DNA of 64,000 nt from Prevotella veroralis DSM 19559 = JCM 6290 (GTDB lineage: Bacteria; Bacteroidota; Bacteroidia; Bacteroidales; Bacteroidaceae), in the NCBI RefSeq assembly GCF_000377625.1, contig NZ_KB898325.1:1-64000 (forward strand), given 5' to 3'. The translations under genes were made by a program, and so were the position numbers. The notes under the pieces are model-generated. The model did no database searches, was not told the origin of the DNA, and saw only the letters and a list, made by a program, of their open reading frames with translations. This document shows, in pieces, positions 34,218-43,863 of the stretch; position 1 is the first letter of the stretch, and each line of letters opens with the position of its first letter.

Positions 34218-35573
34218 ATGTTTGAGAATTTAAGTGATCGTCTAGAACGCTCCTTTAAGATCCTTAAAGGTGAGGGAAAGATAACGGAGATCAATGTAGC
34301 AGAGACCTTGAAAGATGTTCGTAGAGCATTACTCGATGCCGACGTTAACTATAAAGTAGCCAAGTCTTTTACCGATACAGTAAAGCAGAAGGCTCTCGGT
34401 ATGAACGTACTTACAGCCGTGAAGCCTGGTCAGTTGATGGTAAAGATAGTGCATGATGAGTTAGCAGCGTTGATGGGTGGCGAAGCAGTAGGTCTAAATC
34501 TTACAAGCCGTCCAGCCATTATCTTGATGAGTGGTTTGCAGGGTTCGGGTAAGACCACATTCTCTGGTAAGTTAGCAAACATGCTGAAGACAAAGGAACA
34601 TAAGAACCCTTTGTTGGTTGCTTGTGACGTATATCGCCCTGCAGCTATCGACCAGTTGAAGGTTGTTGGCGAACAGGTGGGCGTTCCCGTATATTCTGAA
34701 CCAGAGAACAAGAACGTTAATGAGATAGCTGATCACGCCCTCGCAGAGGCAAAGGCGAAAGGTTGTGATGTGGTAATCATCGATACCGCAGGTCGACTGG
34801 CAGTTGATGAGGAGATGATGAATGAGATTGAGAGTCTCAAGAATCATGTTAATCCAGATGAAACGCTGTTCGTTGTAGACTCCATGACAGGTCAGGATGC
34901 TGTTAACACTGCTAAGGAGTTCAATGATAGATTGGATTTCAACGGCGTTGTCCTAACGAAACTTGATGGTGATACACGCGGTGGTGCTGCTTTGTCGATT
35001 CGCACAGTTGTAACCAAGCCTATCAAATTCATCGGTACTGGTGAGAAGATGGAAGCTATTGATGTGTTCCATCCAGGACGTATGGCAGATCGTATCTTAG
35101 GTATGGGTGACGTAGTCTCTTTGGTGGAACGAGCACAAGAGCAGTTCGATGAGGAAGAGGCGAAACGCTTGCAGAAGAAGATACAGAAGAACCAATTCGA
35201 CTTCAATGATTTCTACAACCAGATACAACAAATAAAGAAGATGGGTAATCTGAAAGACCTCGCTTCGATGATTCCTGGTGTGGGTAAAGCTATCCGCGAT
35301 GTAGATATAGACGATAATGCCTTCAAGGGTATTGAGGCTATCATACAGAGTATGACACCAAAGGAACGTACGAATCCAGAGGTATTGAATAACTCACGTC
35401 GCCAGAGAATAGCGAAGGGTTCAGGTACTAGCTTGCAGGAAGTAAACCGACTCATTAAGCAGTTTGATCAAACGCGTAAGATGATGAAGATGGTTACAGG
35501 TTCTAAGATGGCTGGTATGATGAGCAAGATGAAAGGTATGCCTGGTATGCCCTCTATGCCTAAGGGCTTGTGA
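34218..35573 (+). CDS. ffh: Signal recognition particle protein Ffh
   Basis: GTPase of 451 residues that binds signal sequences and SRP RNA and delivers nascent membrane proteins to FtsY. N-domain first, then G-domain motifs GLQGSGKTT (near 105), DTAGR (near 192) and TKLDG (near 250), then the methionine-rich M-domain ending MKGMPGMPSMPKGL. Length and motifs are normal. Followed by folD after 34 bases. Confidence 0.97.
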   Translation: MFENLSDRLERSFKILKGEGKITEINVAETLKDVRRALLDADVNYKVAKSFTDTVKQKALGMNVLTAVKPGQLMVKIVHDELAALMGGEAVGLNLTSRPAIILMSGLQGSGKTTFSGKLANMLKTKEHKNPLLVACDVYRPAAIDQLKVVGEQVGVPVYSEPENKNVNEIADHALAEAKAKGCDVVIIDTAGRLAVDEEMMNEIESLKNHVNPDETLFVVDSMTGQDAVNTAKEFNDRLDFNGVVLTKLDGDTRGGAALSIRTVVTKPIKFIGTGEKMEAIDVFHPGRMADRILGMGDVVSLVERAQEQFDEEEAKRLQKKIQKNQFDFNDFYNQIQQIKKMGNLKDLASMIPGVGKAIRDVDIDDNAFKGIEAIIQSMTPKERTNPEVLNNSRRQRIAKGSGTSLQEVNRLIKQFDQTRKMMKMVTGSKMAGMMSKMKGMPGMPSMPKGL

Positions 35574-35607
35574 GAAGAATCATCAACAAACAATAATAAT
35601 ATAAGCT

Positions 35608-36492
35608 ATGGAATATCAGTTAATCGATGGTAAAGCAACCGCAACAGCTATCAAACAGCAGATTGCGCAGGAAGTAAAGGCTATTACAAAGGCAGGTGGA
35701 AAACAACCACATTTGGTTGCTATATTAGTAGGGCACGATGGGGGAAGTGAGACTTACGTAAAGAACAAGGTTATTGCTTGTGAGCAGTGTGGCTTTAAGT
35801 CTACGCTTATCCGTTACGAAGCTGATGTTACCGAGGAGGAGTTGTTGGCTTGTGTAGACAAGTTAAATAAGGATGATGACGTTGATGGATTCATCGTGCA
35901 ACTCCCATTACCAAAGCATATTGATGAACAGAAGATCATCATGGCTATTGATTATCGCAAAGACGTGGATGGCTTCCATCCAGTCAATGTGGGGCGAATG
36001 GCGATCGGTTTACCATGCTTTATATCGGCAACACCATTAGGAATCCTAACTCTGTTGCAGCATTACCATATTCCAACTTCTGGTAAGAAGTGCGTTATCT
36101 TAGGTAGAAGTAACATCGTTGGGAAGCCTATGGCACAGCTCATGATGCAGAAGCAATATGGAGATGCAACCGTAACAGTTTGCCACTCGCATTCAGCGAC
36201 ATTGAAGAAAGAATGTCAGGAAGCTGATATTATTATTGCAGCTATTGGGCGTCCCGATTTCTTAACAGCTGATATGGTTAAACCAGGTGCTGTAGTTATC
36301 GACGTTGGTACGACGCGTGTACCCGATGCGACACGTAAGAGTGGCTATCGCTTGAATGGTGACGTGAAGTTTGATGAGGTGGCTCCGTTATGCTCATTCA
36401 TTACTCCAGTACCAGGAGGCGTTGGTCCGATGACGATTTGTTCTTTGATGAAGAATACACTTGCAGCAGGCAAGAAAGAATATTATAAGTGA
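35608..36492 (+). CDS. folD: Methylenetetrahydrofolate dehydrogenase / cyclohydrolase FolD
   Basis: Bifunctional enzyme of 294 residues that interconverts 5,10-methylene-THF and 10-formyl-THF. Signature motifs GSETYVKNK (catalytic lysine near 53), QLPLPKHI (near 100) and DVDGFHPVN (near 120) are all intact, as is [10 protein letters not shown] near the C-terminus. Cytosolic. Its TGA stop overlaps the start of a small TPR gene. Confidence 0.97.
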   Translation: MEYQLIDGKATATAIKQQIAQEVKAITKAGGKQPHLVAILVGHDGGSETYVKNKVIACEQCGFKSTLIRYEADVTEEELLACVDKLNKDDDVDGFIVQLPLPKHIDEQKIIMAIDYRKDVDGFHPVNVGRMAIGLPCFISATPLGILTLLQHYHIPTSGKKCVILGRSNIVGKPMAQLMMQKQYGDATVTVCHSHSATLKKECQEADIIIAAIGRPDFLTADMVKPGAVVIDVGTTRVPDATRKSGYRLNGDVKFDEVAPLCSFITPVPGGVGPMTICSLMKNTLAAGKKEYYK

Positions 36493-36671
36493 TGACAGCA
36501 GAAGAATATCTACAACTCGGCAATGAGTGTCGGCAACGAGGAGACTGGCAGAATGCCTTAGCCAATTATATGGAGGCTATCGAACTGGATCCTAATTCGC
36601 CAGCAGTAGTTGCAAAAGAGATGCTGGAGAATATTCTAAACTTCTATAACAAGGATGCGTATAATCCTTAA
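36492..36671 (+). CDS. Small TPR protein
   Basis: Protein of 59 residues holding one TPR unit plus a helix (EEYLQLGNECRQRGDWQNAL, then NYMEAIELDPNSP). I take the ATG at 36492, which overlaps the last base of the folD stop, rather than the GTG at 36489. It is the link between folD and the oxidoreductase genes. TPR folds bind other proteins; this one may be an assembly helper for the downstream complex, which is inference. Confidence 0.75.
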   Translation: MTAEEYLQLGNECRQRGDWQNALANYMEAIELDPNSPAVVAKEMLENILNFYNKDAYNP

Positions 36672-36683
36672 AATACAAAAACT

Positions 36684-36917
36684 ATGAGCAAGATGAAAGG
36701 TGCCATCGTAGTGAACACTGATCGCTGCAAAGGATGCCAGTTGTGTATCGTTGCATGCCCGAAAGATGTGATTGCCTTGGCTCAGAAACAAGTAAATGTC
36801 CACGGATATCCGTTTGTTGAGTCTGCTAAACCAGATGATTGTATCGGTTGTGCAGCTTGTGCAACAGTGTGTCCTGATGGCTGTATTACAGTCTATCGTA
36901 AAAAAGTGGAGGGGTAA
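36684..36917 (+). CDS. 4Fe-4S ferredoxin subunit of 2-oxoacid:ferredoxin oxidoreductase (delta)
   Basis: Seventy-seven residues with two 4Fe-4S motifs, CKGCQLCIVACP and CIGCAACATVCP. This is the electron-carrying subunit of a four-subunit 2-oxoacid:ferredoxin oxidoreductase. The next gene starts three bases after its stop. Confidence 0.93.
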   Translation: MSKMKGAIVVNTDRCKGCQLCIVACPKDVIALAQKQVNVHGYPFVESAKPDDCIGCAACATVCPDGCITVYRKKVEG

Positions 36918-36920
36918 TTT

Positions 36921-38006
36921 ATGGCAGAACAAGAAGTAAAATTGATGAAAGGTAACGAGGCTATCGCCCATGCTGCAATTCGTTGTGGTGCGGACGGATA
37001 CTTCGGTTATCCTATCACTCCACAGAGTGAAATAATAGAGACGCTGGCTCTCTTGAAGCCATGGGAGACCACGGGAATGGTTGTCTTGCAGGCTGAAAGT
37101 GAGGTGGCATCCATTAATATGATTTATGGTGGTGCTGGTGCTGGTAAACGTGTGCTGACAAGTTCTTCTTCACCAGGCGTCGCCTTGATGCAAGAGGGTA
37201 TCAGTTATATGGCAGGTGCAGAGCTCCCAGGTGTGTTTGTAAATGTACAACGTGGTGGTCCTGGGCTTGGAACGATACAGCCAAGTCAGAGTGATTACTT
37301 CCAAGCGACACGTGGTGGCGGTAATGGTGATTATAATGTTATCGTATTAGCACCTAACTCTGTTCAGGAGATGGCCGACTTTGTAGACCTTGCTTTTGAA
37401 TTGGCATTTAAGTATCGCAACCCTGCGATGATTCTGTCTGATGGTGTGATTGGTCAGATGATGGAGAAGGTTGTTCTCCCACCAATGAAACCTCGTCGTA
37501 CAGAAGAGCAGATTCGTAAAGAGTGCCCGTGGGCTTCTATGGGGCGCACAGCTGGTCGTAAGCCTAATATCATCACCTCTCTGGAGTTAATGCCAGAGGT
37601 AATGGAACAAAGAAACTTACATTTGCAGGAGAAGTATCGTCAGATACGTGAGAATGAAGTGCGCTTCGAGACACAGCAATGTGAGGATGCAGATTATGTA
37701 ATCGTAAGTTTTGGTAGTGCCGCACGTATCGGTGAGAAGGCTGTTGAGTTAGCTCGTGAACAAGGCTTGAAGGTTGGACTCTTTCGTCCTATCACACTCT
37801 GGCCTTTCCCAAGTAAGCAGCTTGCAGATCTTTGCAAAGGTAAGAAAGGCATCTTGGTTAGTGAGATTAACGCTGGTCAGATGGTACAGGATGTTCGTCT
37901 TGCGATTGATGGTGCTTTACCTGTAGAACATTTTGGACGTTTGGGTGGTATCGTTCCTGATCCAGAAGAGATAGTGAATGCACTCAAAGAAAAGTTAGTA
38001 AAGTAA
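36921..38006 (+). CDS. 2-oxoacid:ferredoxin oxidoreductase alpha subunit (VorB/KorA-like)
   Basis: Protein of 361 residues, pyruvate-ferredoxin-oxidoreductase alpha fold: GNEAIAHAAIRCGADGYFGYPITPQSEI at the start, ending with the C-terminal sub-domain around VGLFRPITLWPFP. It forms the thiamine-enzyme complex with the next gene product. The specific substrate (2-oxoisovalerate, 2-oxoglutarate or another) cannot be told from motifs alone. In anaerobes this complex oxidises keto acids to acyl-CoA and reduces ferredoxin, or runs in reverse. Confidence 0.92.
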   Translation: MAEQEVKLMKGNEAIAHAAIRCGADGYFGYPITPQSEIIETLALLKPWETTGMVVLQAESEVASINMIYGGAGAGKRVLTSSSSPGVALMQEGISYMAGAELPGVFVNVQRGGPGLGTIQPSQSDYFQATRGGGNGDYNVIVLAPNSVQEMADFVDLAFELAFKYRNPAMILSDGVIGQMMEKVVLPPMKPRRTEEQIRKECPWASMGRTAGRKPNIITSLELMPEVMEQRNLHLQEKYRQIRENEVRFETQQCEDADYVIVSFGSAARIGEKAVELAREQGLKVGLFRPITLWPFPSKQLADLCKGKKGILVSEINAGQMVQDVRLAIDGALPVEHFGRLGGIVPDPEEIVNALKEKLVK

Positions 38007-38026
38007 GAGAGGAGGGCGTATATATT

Positions 38027-38794
38027 ATGGCAAATGATATAATTTCACCTGAGAATTTGGTGTATAAGAAGCCGACCTTGATGAATGATACGACAATGCA
38101 TTATTGTCCTGGATGTTCACATGGTGTGGTTCATAAATTAGTTGCAGAGGTAATCGAAGAGATGGGTATGACCGATAAGGCTATTGGTGTATGTCCTGTT
38201 GGTTGCGCTGTATTTGCTTATCGCTATCTTGATATTGATTGGCAGGAAGCGCCTCATGGTCGTGCTCCAGCTGTAGCAACTGGTATCAAGCGTGTATGGT
38301 CTGATCGTCTTGTGTTCACTTATCAGGGTGATGGTGACTTGGCATGTATTGGCACTGCTGAGACAATTCATGCCTTGAATCGTGGTGAGAATATTCCAAT
38401 CATCTTCATCAATAATGCTATCTATGGTATGACTGGTGGTCAGATGGCACCAACAACACTGATGGGGCAGAAAACTGCGACTTGTCCTTATGGTCGTGAA
38501 CCAGAACTGCATGGTTACAACTTAAATATTACAGAACTTGCTAGTCACTTAAAGGGTACTTGCTATGTAACTCGTCAGAGTGTAGATACAGTTGCCTCTA
38601 TTAACAAGGCAAAGCGTGCTATTCGCAAGGCTTTTGAGGCAAGTATGCAAGGGAAAGGTAGTTCCTTGATAGAGATTGTTGCGACATGTAATAGTGGTTG
38701 GAAGCTCTCTCCTGTAAAGGCAAATGAGTGGATGCGTGAGAATATGTTCCCTGAATATGAGAAAGGAGATTTGAAAGATACAACCAATCTTTAG
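38027..38794 (+). CDS. 2-oxoacid:ferredoxin oxidoreductase beta subunit (thiamine-binding)
   Basis: Protein of 255 residues with the thiamine-diphosphate motif GDGDLACIGTAETIHALNRG (about 103-122) ending in INNAIYGMTGGQ, and an N-terminal YCPGCSHG motif. Works with the alpha, gamma and delta subunits. It follows the alpha gene by 20 bases. Confidence 0.93.
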   Translation: MANDIISPENLVYKKPTLMNDTTMHYCPGCSHGVVHKLVAEVIEEMGMTDKAIGVCPVGCAVFAYRYLDIDWQEAPHGRAPAVATGIKRVWSDRLVFTYQGDGDLACIGTAETIHALNRGENIPIIFINNAIYGMTGGQMAPTTLMGQKTATCPYGREPELHGYNLNITELASHLKGTCYVTRQSVDTVASINKAKRAIRKAFEASMQGKGSSLIEIVATCNSGWKLSPVKANEWMRENMFPEYEKGDLKDTTNL

Positions 38795-38823
38795 TCCGTC
38801 TCTATATATAAATAAGGTGTAAT

Positions 38824-39366
38824 ATGAAAAAAGAGATAATTATTAGTGGCTTTGGTGGGCAAGGCGTACTCTCTATGGGTAAGATCCTTGCATACTCAGG
38901 ACTAATGGAAGATAAGGAGATAACATGGATGCCCGCTTATGGTCCAGAGCAGCGTGGTGGTACGGCAAATGTAACTGTTATCATCAGTGATGAGCGCATC
39001 TCTTCACCTATCCTCAGTAAGTATGATGTTGCAATTGTCCTCAATCAGCCATCGTTAGATAAGTTCGAACCAAAGGTGAAGTCGGGTGGTATTCTCATTT
39101 ATGATGGTTATGGAGTGATGAATCCTCCTACACGTAAGGACATCACTGTCTATCGTGTCAATGCGATGGACAAGGCTGCTGAAATGAAGAATGCCAAAGT
39201 TTTCAACATGATAGTCTTAGGTGGATTACTTAAGGTTTGTCCTGTTGTAAGTACTGACGGTTTGAAGAAAGCACTCTATAAGAGTTTGCCAGAACGTCAT
39301 CATAACTTGATTCCATTGAATATGCAAGCAGTGGAAGAAGGTATGAAGATCATCGTTCAGCAGTAA
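38824..39366 (+). CDS. 2-oxoacid:ferredoxin oxidoreductase gamma subunit
   Basis: Protein of 180 residues: ISGFGGQGVLSMGKILAYSG at the start, a glycine-rich nucleotide-type turn, and AYGPEQRGGTANVTVI. This is the pyruvate-ferredoxin-oxidoreductase gamma domain, which helps bind CoA. Last gene of the operon; a terminator follows (39411-39450). Confidence 0.92.
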   Translation: MKKEIIISGFGGQGVLSMGKILAYSGLMEDKEITWMPAYGPEQRGGTANVTVIISDERISSPILSKYDVAIVLNQPSLDKFEPKVKSGGILIYDGYGVMNPPTRKDITVYRVNAMDKAAEMKNAKVFNMIVLGGLLKVCPVVSTDGLKKALYKSLPERHHNLIPLNMQAVEEGMKIIVQQ

Positions 39367-39410
39367 TGATATACAAAGAAACCTGATTTTTTATAACTCT
39401 CTAATTTGTT

Positions 39411-39450
39411 TAAGGGATCTCAGCAGTGATGCTATGGATCCCTTATTTCA
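39411..39450 (+). terminator. Terminator of the oxidoreductase operon
   Basis: TAAGGGATC (39411-39419) pairs with GATCCCTTA (39437-39445), followed by TTTCAATTT. Confidence 0.7.
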
Positions 39451-39582
39451 ATTTATGAGAGACTGAACTTATTAAAGGTGAACTTTCCCAAGCAATTGTG
39501 TATTAGATTGTTCTATTATTCCAATAATATAGTTTGATTTGTTCATAGTACCCCTTTATACGCAAACTTTTTGTGGAAAAGA

Positions 39583-39615
39583 TTTGGCGGTTTCATTATT
39601 TTTTTATTACTTTGC
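39583..39615 (+). promoter_or_regulatory. Promoter of the OmpA-family gene
   Basis: TTTG at 39583-39586, 20-base spacer, TTACTTTGC at 39607-39615. Near-consensus, as expected for a highly expressed gene. Confidence 0.65.
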
Positions 39616-39673
39616 AGCCAGTTAAAGCATTGATACTATATAATTTATAAATATTAATTAATTCAGAGAGACA

Positions 39674-40804
39674 ATGAAAAAGTTAGTTTTGATGTTAGCA
39701 GCTGCTTCTATGGCAGCTTCTGTTTCTGCTCAAACTGTAGCAGAAAGCAAGGCATTTGACAACGTTTATGTTGGTATTAATGGTGGTGTTGCTACGAAGA
39801 CTACTGGTCACAAGTGGTTGAGCGACCTTGATCCAAACGCTGGTATCCGCGTTGGTCGTTACTTCACCCCAGTATTCGGTTTAGCTGTTGAGGGTAATGC
39901 TTACTTCTCAAACAAGCCTTGGCACTCAACAGGTACAGCAGTTCGCGCTACAAATGTTAGTTTACTCGGTACAGTAAACTTGAGCAACCTCTTCGGTGGT
40001 TACAAGGGTGAGCCTCGTGCATTTGAGGTTAGCGCACTTTATGGTCTTGGTTGGGCACACGTATTCACAAACAACAAGACTACAAAAGAGCTTACTTCTG
40101 GTCAGCGTAACCGCATGACTTCTAAGGCTGCTTTAGACTTCGCTTACAACTTCGGTTCTCAGAAGCAGTGGCAGGTTTATGTTGAGCCTTCTATCAACTT
40201 CGCTTTCTTAGGTAAGGATCGTTCTAAAGTTCTTACAGCTGCTGGTATAGTAAATTATGATGTAAACTATAACTACAAGGCAGTTGCACAGGATGGTCAG
40301 CCAGCTTACAACATTAACAACTCATTTGTTCAGTTGAACGCTGGTGTTGTTTACAAATTCAAGAACTCTAACGGTACACACAACTTCACAATCGTCGTTC
40401 CACGTGATCAGGCAGAGATTGATGCATTGAACGCACAGATCAATGAGCTTCGCAACCGTAAGCCAGAGGTTATCACTAAGGAGGTTGTTAAGGAAGTTCC
40501 TGCAGTTAAAGTTAAGGAATTCACAGTATCTGACCTTGTATTCGTAACCTTCGCACAGGGTAAGTCTGCTCTTACAAACGACGCTAAGGCTGCTCTTAAC
40601 AACGTTAAGGAGGGTGTTCACGTTCAGGTTGTTGGTACAGCTTCTCCAGAGGGTTCTAAGGAACTTAACGATCGTCTCTCACAGGCTCGTGCTGACGTAG
40701 TTGCTAACTACCTCAAGGGTCGTGGTGTTATCGTTGACGAGGCAACTGGTAAGGGTGTACAGGGTGTAACTTCTAATCGTTTGGCTGTTGTTTACGTAAA
40801 GTAA
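39674..40804 (+). CDS. Major outer-membrane protein, OmpA family
   Basis: Protein of 376 residues: signal peptide (about 1-20, ending SAQ), N-terminal beta-barrel (about 25-240), a linker with repeated lysine/valine (EVVKEVPAVKVKEF), and a C-terminal OmpA peptidoglycan-binding domain (LVFVTFAQGKSALTNDAKA, VVGTASPEGSKELNDRLSQARAD). It anchors the outer membrane to the wall. Codon choice is strongly biased (GGT, GTT, AAC, TTC, CGT), which marks a very highly expressed gene. Isolated between its own promoter and terminator. Confidence 0.93.
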   Translation: MKKLVLMLAAASMAASVSAQTVAESKAFDNVYVGINGGVATKTTGHKWLSDLDPNAGIRVGRYFTPVFGLAVEGNAYFSNKPWHSTGTAVRATNVSLLGTVNLSNLFGGYKGEPRAFEVSALYGLGWAHVFTNNKTTKELTSGQRNRMTSKAALDFAYNFGSQKQWQVYVEPSINFAFLGKDRSKVLTAAGIVNYDVNYNYKAVAQDGQPAYNINNSFVQLNAGVVYKFKNSNGTHNFTIVVPRDQAEIDALNAQINELRNRKPEVITKEVVKEVPAVKVKEFTVSDLVFVTFAQGKSALTNDAKAALNNVKEGVHVQVVGTASPEGSKELNDRLSQARADVVANYLKGRGVIVDEATGKGVQGVTSNRLAVVYVK

Positions 40805-40848
40805 TCAATCTTACGGACTAAGAAGTTAAAACTTCTATAAAACAATTT

Positions 40849-40880
40849 GGGATGCATCTCTTGAGGTGCATCCCTTTTTA
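40849..40880 (+). terminator. Terminator of the OmpA-family gene
   Basis: GGGATGCA (40849-40856) pairs with TGCATCCC (40867-40874), followed by TTTTTA. Confidence 0.8.
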
Positions 40881-41090
40881 GTTGTCCTTGATTAATGGAT
40901 TTATTCTCTATTGGATGAACCGTAGAATATTATTCATGAAATTAAGTTTACTGTCATTCCTCTCATCTTCTCAGCATATATAACATTCTAGAAACTAGGT
41001 TGTTTACTGCAAATGTTAAATATGACGGCAAATGAAATAAAGAATAAAAGTGCACTTCAGTATGGGTATAATAACTGTAGTGAGTCGTGA

Positions 41091-41098
41091 TATCTTTG
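41091..41098 (+). promoter_or_regulatory. Promoter of the thioesterase gene (-7 element)
   Basis: TATCTTTG about 100 bases before the start at 41196; no clear -33 box. Confidence 0.45.
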
Positions 41099-41195
41099 TT
41101 ATTTATAGTTGTAGAGAAGTAATAAAGCAATATCGCAAGCCGTTATATAATTGTCTGATAGATTGAGATGATATTATTTATTAAATAATGAAGAA

Positions 41196-41960
41196 ATGGA
41201 TAAGTTACCAAAGATAGGAAGATATGAGTTTATGGCGGAGCCTTTTCATTGCGATTTCTCTAATCATCTATTCATGGGACATTTAGGTAATCACATGCTT
41301 AATGCTGCTGATTTTCATAGTAATGAACGTGGTTATGGCATGAATTATCTTAATACTATCAACAAGACATGGGTGTTGAGTCGTCTCGCTATTGAAATGG
41401 AGGATATGCCTAAAGCATACGACAAGTTTTATGTTGAGACATGGGTTGATAATGCTATGAAGTATTTTACAAGCCGCAACTTTAAGGTCGTTAGTGAGTC
41501 GGGACACATTTATGGATATGGTAAGAGCGTCTGGGCACTCATCGACACGGGTACTCGTGAGCCTTCAGATATCTTTGCTGTCCGTGAGGGGCTTATTAAT
41601 GAATACATAGAGAAAGACTATATTTGTCCGATTGGCAAGTCTTCTCGTGTGAAGATAACAGATAATGTATCACTTATCCGTTCTATTGATACCTATTATA
41701 GTGATGTGGATGTGAATGGGCACATCAACTCCGTTAAGTATATTGAACATATATTTGACTTGTGGGATTTAGATTGGTATCGTCAGCATACAATTAAGCG
41801 TCTTGAGATTGCATACGTAGCTGAGTCTCATCAAGGCGATTGCTTACATTTCTATCGTGAGCATCGTGATTCAGACTTAGACTTTAATGTGAGAATAACA
41901 AAGAGCAATGAGCTTTGTGAGGAAACAGAGGCCTGTAGGTGCAGGGTGTTATTTGGCTGA
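41196..41960 (+). CDS. Acyl-ACP thioesterase
   Basis: Protein of 254 residues with two hot-dog domains. The central WVLSRLAIEMEDMPKAYDKF and the second-half DVNGHINSVKYIEHIFD, with the catalytic Asn-His pair in NGHIN, match the plant FatA/bacterial acyl-ACP thioesterase family, which releases fatty acids from acyl carrier protein. Its last 12 bases overlap the end of recQ on the opposite strand. Confidence 0.9.
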   Translation: MDKLPKIGRYEFMAEPFHCDFSNHLFMGHLGNHMLNAADFHSNERGYGMNYLNTINKTWVLSRLAIEMEDMPKAYDKFYVETWVDNAMKYFTSRNFKVVSESGHIYGYGKSVWALIDTGTREPSDIFAVREGLINEYIEKDYICPIGKSSRVKITDNVSLIRSIDTYYSDVDVNGHINSVKYIEHIFDLWDLDWYRQHTIKRLEIAYVAESHQGDCLHFYREHRDSDLDFNVRITKSNELCEETEACRCRVLFG

Positions 41961-43847
41961 TAGAATAAGGTAACTCCCATCCATTAATAATTGTTCCTCG
42001 TCCATTAGTTCTTTCATAACCTTGGTGACCATATCCCAATCCTCATCAAGCTGTCTAACCTCTGTCACATGATGTCTCTCACCATCAGCTACCATTGCGA
42101 GGATCTTTTCTTTTATCTCCTCTTGTTGGTTGTGATCATCGTGATGAGAATGAGAGAGACATACATCACACTGTTCACAATCTACTGATTTCTTCTCTCC
42201 GAAATAATAGAGCAGCTGTCTACTCCTACAAACCCTATCGTTCTGTGCATAGTTAATAACAGAATTAATGCTCTTCTGGAATTGCTCCTTCCGCTCTTCG
42301 TAAACACTTTTATCCAGTATGACGTCGCTACCATCAACACGATCTCTCTTATAGCTAATGAGCGGAATACTCTTACGAGGAATGAAATCTATGATGCGTT
42401 TCTTACTTAGATTTACAAGCACCATATAAGTTTGATTGCGGTCAAGACCAGCCTCTTGCGCTATGTAACTCTCATCGACATAACCATAGTCAGTGAATAA
42501 TCCACCATAGTTCCTAAGTAGAGATATGACGACATCATTCTCTTTCTCGTTTAATGAATCAAGGCGATAAAGGTCATCACGTCTTAACAAGAACCGCACA
42601 CGTGCATTATTATCTGGGTTTGGTTCGTAGTCAATATATCCAGCTCGTTGTAATAGAATCAACGCAGCGTTGGCTCGGATAGGGAAGTGTTTAAATGTTG
42701 CACAGAACTTATCAATAGGGAACTCGAACGTACAGCCTTCACCGCTATTCACGCCTATTTGATAGAAATAAGCTAAGTGCTCGTAAACCTGTTGTACATA
42801 TTCTTTAGGGGGGAACGTGTCTTCGATTCTCTTTTGTAGCGTTCGGTTGTCATGCCCATTATAGAGTAAAACCGCATAAGCCTTCTGCCCATCACGCCCT
42901 GCGCGTCCTGCTTCTTGGAAATAAGCCTCGAGCGAACTAGGGCAATCCATGTGTATCACCACGCACACGTCGGCTTTGTCAATTCCCATACCAAAGGCAT
43001 TCGTCGCAACTATAACACGCACCTTGTCATGTTGCCATTCACTTTGACGTTGATCCTTCACGGCTGGCTCCAATCCTGCATGATACCATGTTGCAGATAT
43101 ACCATACTGCATAAGCAGTTGAGCAATCTCTTTCGTTCTCTTCCTACTACGACAGTAAACAATAGCCGTCTTTGGTATTGATTGAAGGATATGAACCATC
43201 TCCGCCTCTTTATCTTCCGCCTGTCTGACAACATACACAAGATTCTTTCGCTCGAAGCTCATACGGAAGACATTCTTCTCTGTGAAACCGAGTCGTTCCT
43301 GTATATCGTCAATAACGTCAGGTGTGGCAGTGGCGGTTAATGCAAGGATAGGTACGTTGGGTACGAGCTTTCGTATTACCGCTATCTGCAAATAGGATGG
43401 GCGGAAGTCGTAACCCCATTGACTAATGCAATGAGCCTCATCTACCGTGATGAAACTCACTTTTATATGTTTTAGTTTGATTTGGAAGATATCAGAACTA
43501 ATGCGCTCGGGCGAGATGTACAATAACTTAACGCCACCAAAGATACAATTCTCTAATGTTGTCACAATCGCATCTCTACTCATCCCAGAGTAGATAGCTG
43601 CTGCGGTTATTCCTTTGTGTCGAAGGTGCTCCACTTGGTCTTTCATTAATGCGATAAGCGGAGTAATAACAATACACACACCCTCTTGGGCTAATGCTGG
43701 TACTTGGAAGGTTAGTGATTTACCTCCTCCTGTTGGCATTAGTCCTAAGGTATCCTTCCCCACACCGATACTTTCGATAATTTCTCTTTGAATACCACGA
43801 AAGTCGGGATACCCCCAATACTTATGAAGAATGTCAAGATAGGACAT
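41949..43847 (-). CDS. recQ: ATP-dependent DNA helicase RecQ
   Basis: Superfamily-2 helicase of 632 residues: Walker A PTGGGKSLTFQVPAL near 40, DEAHCISQWG near 135, motif IV-VI through QEAGRAGRDG near 320, then RecQ-C zinc-binding and winged-helix parts. Length normal for short RecQ without an HRDC repeat at the very end. Sixteen bases downstream of recJ, so the two are probably one operon for recombination repair. Confidence 0.95.
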   Translation of the reverse strand: MSYLDILHKYWGYPDFRGIQREIIESIGVGKDTLGLMPTGGGKSLTFQVPALAQEGVCIVITPLIALMKDQVEHLRHKGITAAAIYSGMSRDAIVTTLENCIFGGVKLLYISPERISSDIFQIKLKHIKVSFITVDEAHCISQWGYDFRPSYLQIAVIRKLVPNVPILALTATATPDVIDDIQERLGFTEKNVFRMSFERKNLVYVVRQAEDKEAEMVHILQSIPKTAIVYCRSRKRTKEIAQLLMQYGISATWYHAGLEPAVKDQRQSEWQHDKVRVIVATNAFGMGIDKADVCVVIHMDCPSSLEAYFQEAGRAGRDGQKAYAVLLYNGHDNRTLQKRIEDTFPPKEYVQQVYEHLAYFYQIGVNSGEGCTFEFPIDKFCATFKHFPIRANAALILLQRAGYIDYEPNPDNNARVRFLLRRDDLYRLDSLNEKENDVVISLLRNYGGLFTDYGYVDESYIAQEAGLDRNQTYMVLVNLSKKRIIDFIPRKSIPLISYKRDRVDGSDVILDKSVYEERKEQFQKSINSVINYAQNDRVCRSRQLLYYFGEKKSVDCEQCDVCLSHSHHDDHNQQEEIKEKILAMVADGERHHVTEVRQLDEDWDMVTKVMKELMDEEQLLMDGSYLILSAK

Positions 43848-43863
43848 TGTTTGTCAGCGATTA

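Larger units (their letters stand above)
39367..39673. other. Intergenic region with terminator and strong promoter
   Basis: About 310 bases. The first part holds the operon terminator, the last part the promoter of the OmpA-family gene. Nothing else recognised. Confidence 0.6.
40805..41195. other. Intergenic region between the OmpA-family and thioesterase genes
   Basis: About 390 AT-rich bases. A terminator at its left end and a TATCTTTG promoter near 41091. No repeats or genes seen. Confidence 0.55.
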
